A stretch of DNA of 64,000 nucleotides from Bacteroidota bacterium (GTDB taxonomy: Bacteria; Bacteroidota; Bacteroidia; Chitinophagales; Chitinophagaceae), in contig JAKQJG010000140.1 in assembly GCA_029561305.1 (NCBI GenBank), positions 27,421-91,420 on the forward strand, written 5' to 3'. Below the pieces are notes generated by a model. It was not told the origin of the DNA and made no database searches. It saw only the letters and a program-made list of their open reading frames with translations. The translations under genes and the position numbers were made by a program. Shown here piece after piece: positions 62,753-64,000 of the stretch (its first letter is position 1; each line of letters starts with the position of its first letter).

Positions 62753-63547
62753 ATGACACACAAAAGTTATATGAAATATGTATCCACTTTAGCTAATAAG
62801 TTAATGGGCACAAAAACTGTTATAGGTGTAAAACAAAAAAATCCCAAAACCTTCCAATTTATTGCTAACAGAATTTCTTTAACTAGATTTTCAGGACTGC
62901 CTCTTACGATTCTCAGCATTGCCATTTTTTCAAATATGCTTTTGTTATTTGATTTCACAGAGGACACAATTAACTCAAAAGAGTTTATCGAAATTGATAC
63001 CTTTATTACAAAACTGTTTTTTAGCATCCGCTCTGAATCTTTGGCCAAAGTTTTTTATTTACTATCTAAGTTATGTGATATACCAGCAGTTTCTATTATA
63101 GGTACTTCTTTGAGTATTTTATTTCTAATAAAAAAGAAATATTACTATGCAATCGGAATTATTACTTCCCTTTTGGGGAGTGGGCTAAGTATTTATTTAG
63201 GTAAAAACATATTTGAAATAGACCGCCCTCATGAATATGCCTATTACCAAGAAAATTACTTTTCATTTCCCAGCGGACATGCAACAATATCCGTTGCCTT
63301 TTACGGACTATTATTCTATTTTTTAATTAGGAATAATTACTCTTTTAAAACGTGGGGCATATCAGCAGCTATCGCGTTTGTCTTTTGGATTCTAATTGGT
63401 ATAAGCCGCCTCTACCTTTGCGTTCATTATTTCAGTGATGTTATTGCAGGTTACATACTTGGATTCCTATGGCTAATTTTAAGCATTAGTATAATTGAAT
63501 GGAAAAACTTCAACATAAAGCATACCCATCATCAAAACTTAAAATAA
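62753..63547 (+). CDS. PAP2 superfamily phosphatase
   Basis: 264 residues, about six membrane segments. The three phosphatase motifs are LGKNIFEIDRP (K-x6-RP), FPSGHAT, and SRLYLCVHYFSDV. Likely substrates are phosphatidic acid, PGP or undecaprenyl diphosphate. Its base use is clearly more AT-rich than the EF-G paralogue next door, and it follows a cluster of inverted repeats, so recent gain is possible. ATG 62753 is used; ATG 62771 is an alternative. Confidence 0.88.
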   Translation: MTHKSYMKYVSTLANKLMGTKTVIGVKQKNPKTFQFIANRISLTRFSGLPLTILSIAIFSNMLLLFDFTEDTINSKEFIEIDTFITKLFFSIRSESLAKVFYLLSKLCDIPAVSIIGTSLSILFLIKKKYYYAIGIITSLLGSGLSIYLGKNIFEIDRPHEYAYYQENYFSFPSGHATISVAFYGLLFYFLIRNNYSFKTWGISAAIAFVFWILIGISRLYLCVHYFSDVIAGYILGFLWLILSISIIEWKNFNIKHTHHQNLK

Positions 63548-63615
63548 CCGGGATTTACAATGAAGGAAGGTTTAACTATAAGGAAAGACTCAATGAATAT
63601 AATTTTTCAAAAGCG

Positions 63616-64000
63616 TTACATCGCTGCATTTTTCGCCCTTATCATCTCTCCCGCAATACTCACCGCAATTTCTTCCGGTGTCTGGCTTTTAATCGGCAAA
63701 CCAATGGGTGCATAAAGGGTATTCAACCAGCGTTCATCAATTCCTTCTGCTGCCAATTGGGCAAACATTTTATCGATCTTGCTCTTGCTTCCCAGCACGC
63801 CGAGATAGGCAAAGTTTTTTCCCGCAAGCGCTTTTAAAGTTTCAGCATCGGTGCGGTAACCAACGGTCATCACCACTACAAACGTATTGGCAGAAGATGA
63901 AATAAGGGTGTTGAGTTCTGCAATATCATGGAGGATCGCTTTCTCCTGCACAAAATGATTTTGCTCCATGGTATGCAGTGCTTCCCGGTGATCGAAAAGC
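63616..64000 (-). CDS. XdhC/CoxI family protein, C-terminal part (cut by window end)
   Basis: The frame stays open to base 64000; 128 residues are visible. FVVVMTVGYRTDAETLKALAG, YLGVLGSKSKIDKMFAQL and YAPIGLPIKSQTPEEIAVSIAGEMI are the Rossmann-like XdhC C-terminal domain, which helps insert sulfurated molybdenum cofactor into xanthine dehydrogenase-type enzymes. An internal Met at 63969 is not the real start, since the same frame continues upstream with LFDHREALHT. Target enzyme genes would lie outside the window. Confidence 0.87.
   Translation of the reverse strand, partial: LFDHREALHTMEQNHFVQEKAILHDIAELNTLISSSANTFVVVMTVGYRTDAETLKALAGKNFAYLGVLGSKSKIDKMFAQLAAEGIDERWLNTLYAPIGLPIKSQTPEEIAVSIAGEMIRAKNAAM

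Overview
The window looks like chromosomal DNA from a Bacteroidota bacterium, most likely of the Chitinophagaceae type. Evidence: three proteins with type IX secretion (T9SS) type A C-terminal sorting domains, a SusC-like/OMP_b-brl TonB-linked receptor with a carboxypeptidase-regulatory N-terminus, an S46 dipeptidyl peptidase, a large Bacteroidota-type signal peptidase I, promoters that fit the Bacteroidota -7 box TAnnTTTG, and many signal peptides followed directly by Gln. No rRNA, tRNA, CRISPR or prophage was seen. The layout is short mono- or bicistronic units on alternating strands, many closed by clear rho-independent hairpins.

Region by region. 1-14.7 kb: a WalJ/YycJ-like metallohydrolase, a DUF2809 membrane protein, a 1731-residue secreted T9SS protein, a DPP11-type peptidase, DUF4197, a DAO-family oxidoreductase, a pappalysin-like secreted metalloprotease with T9SS tail, a lipoprotein glutaminyl cyclase and a LolA-like carrier. 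14.9-24.7 kb: DUF4407 and acyltransferase-3 membrane proteins, secreted proteins, a DUF885-like peptidase, an LLM flavin enzyme, an exported dienelactone hydrolase and a subclass B3 metallo-beta-lactamase with Gln at the first zinc-ligand position. 24.9-34.5 kb: TonB-linked receptor, a divergent lipid kinase/App1 phosphatase pair, M28 peptidase, DUF418, GNAT. 34.5-41 kb: CsaA with a duplicated 3' end, ArsR, Ogt, Cdd, LepB, a CBM48-like protein and a cytochrome c-PQQ sugar dehydrogenase. 41.2-50.5 kb: two secreted repeat proteins, an RRM protein, MurB, PriA (with in-frame repeat insertions), PlsC, L21, L27 and a 42-residue Lys/Ala peptide too short for usual gene callers. 50.7-64 kb: a PolX homologue with a degraded polymerase site, a three-gene transporter/DedA operon, an APC permease, an IS200-like Y1 transposase beside a nested inverted hairpin element, an EF-G paralogue, a PAP2 phosphatase and the end of an XdhC-like gene.

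Working together: LepB, glutaminyl cyclase and about thirteen preproteins whose predicted mature N-terminus is Gln make a coherent envelope-protein maturation theme (the Bacteroidota 'Q-rule'). MurB, PlsC, LolA, DedA and the lipid kinase/phosphatase pair serve the envelope; PriA, PolX-like and Ogt serve DNA maintenance. The most unusual items are the transposase-linked palindromic element, the in-frame repeat insertions in priA, the 109-bp csaA duplication, the EF-G paralogue with altered G motifs, the polymerase-dead PolX, and the Gln-variant B3 lactamase. No single unmistakable new multi-gene system was found.
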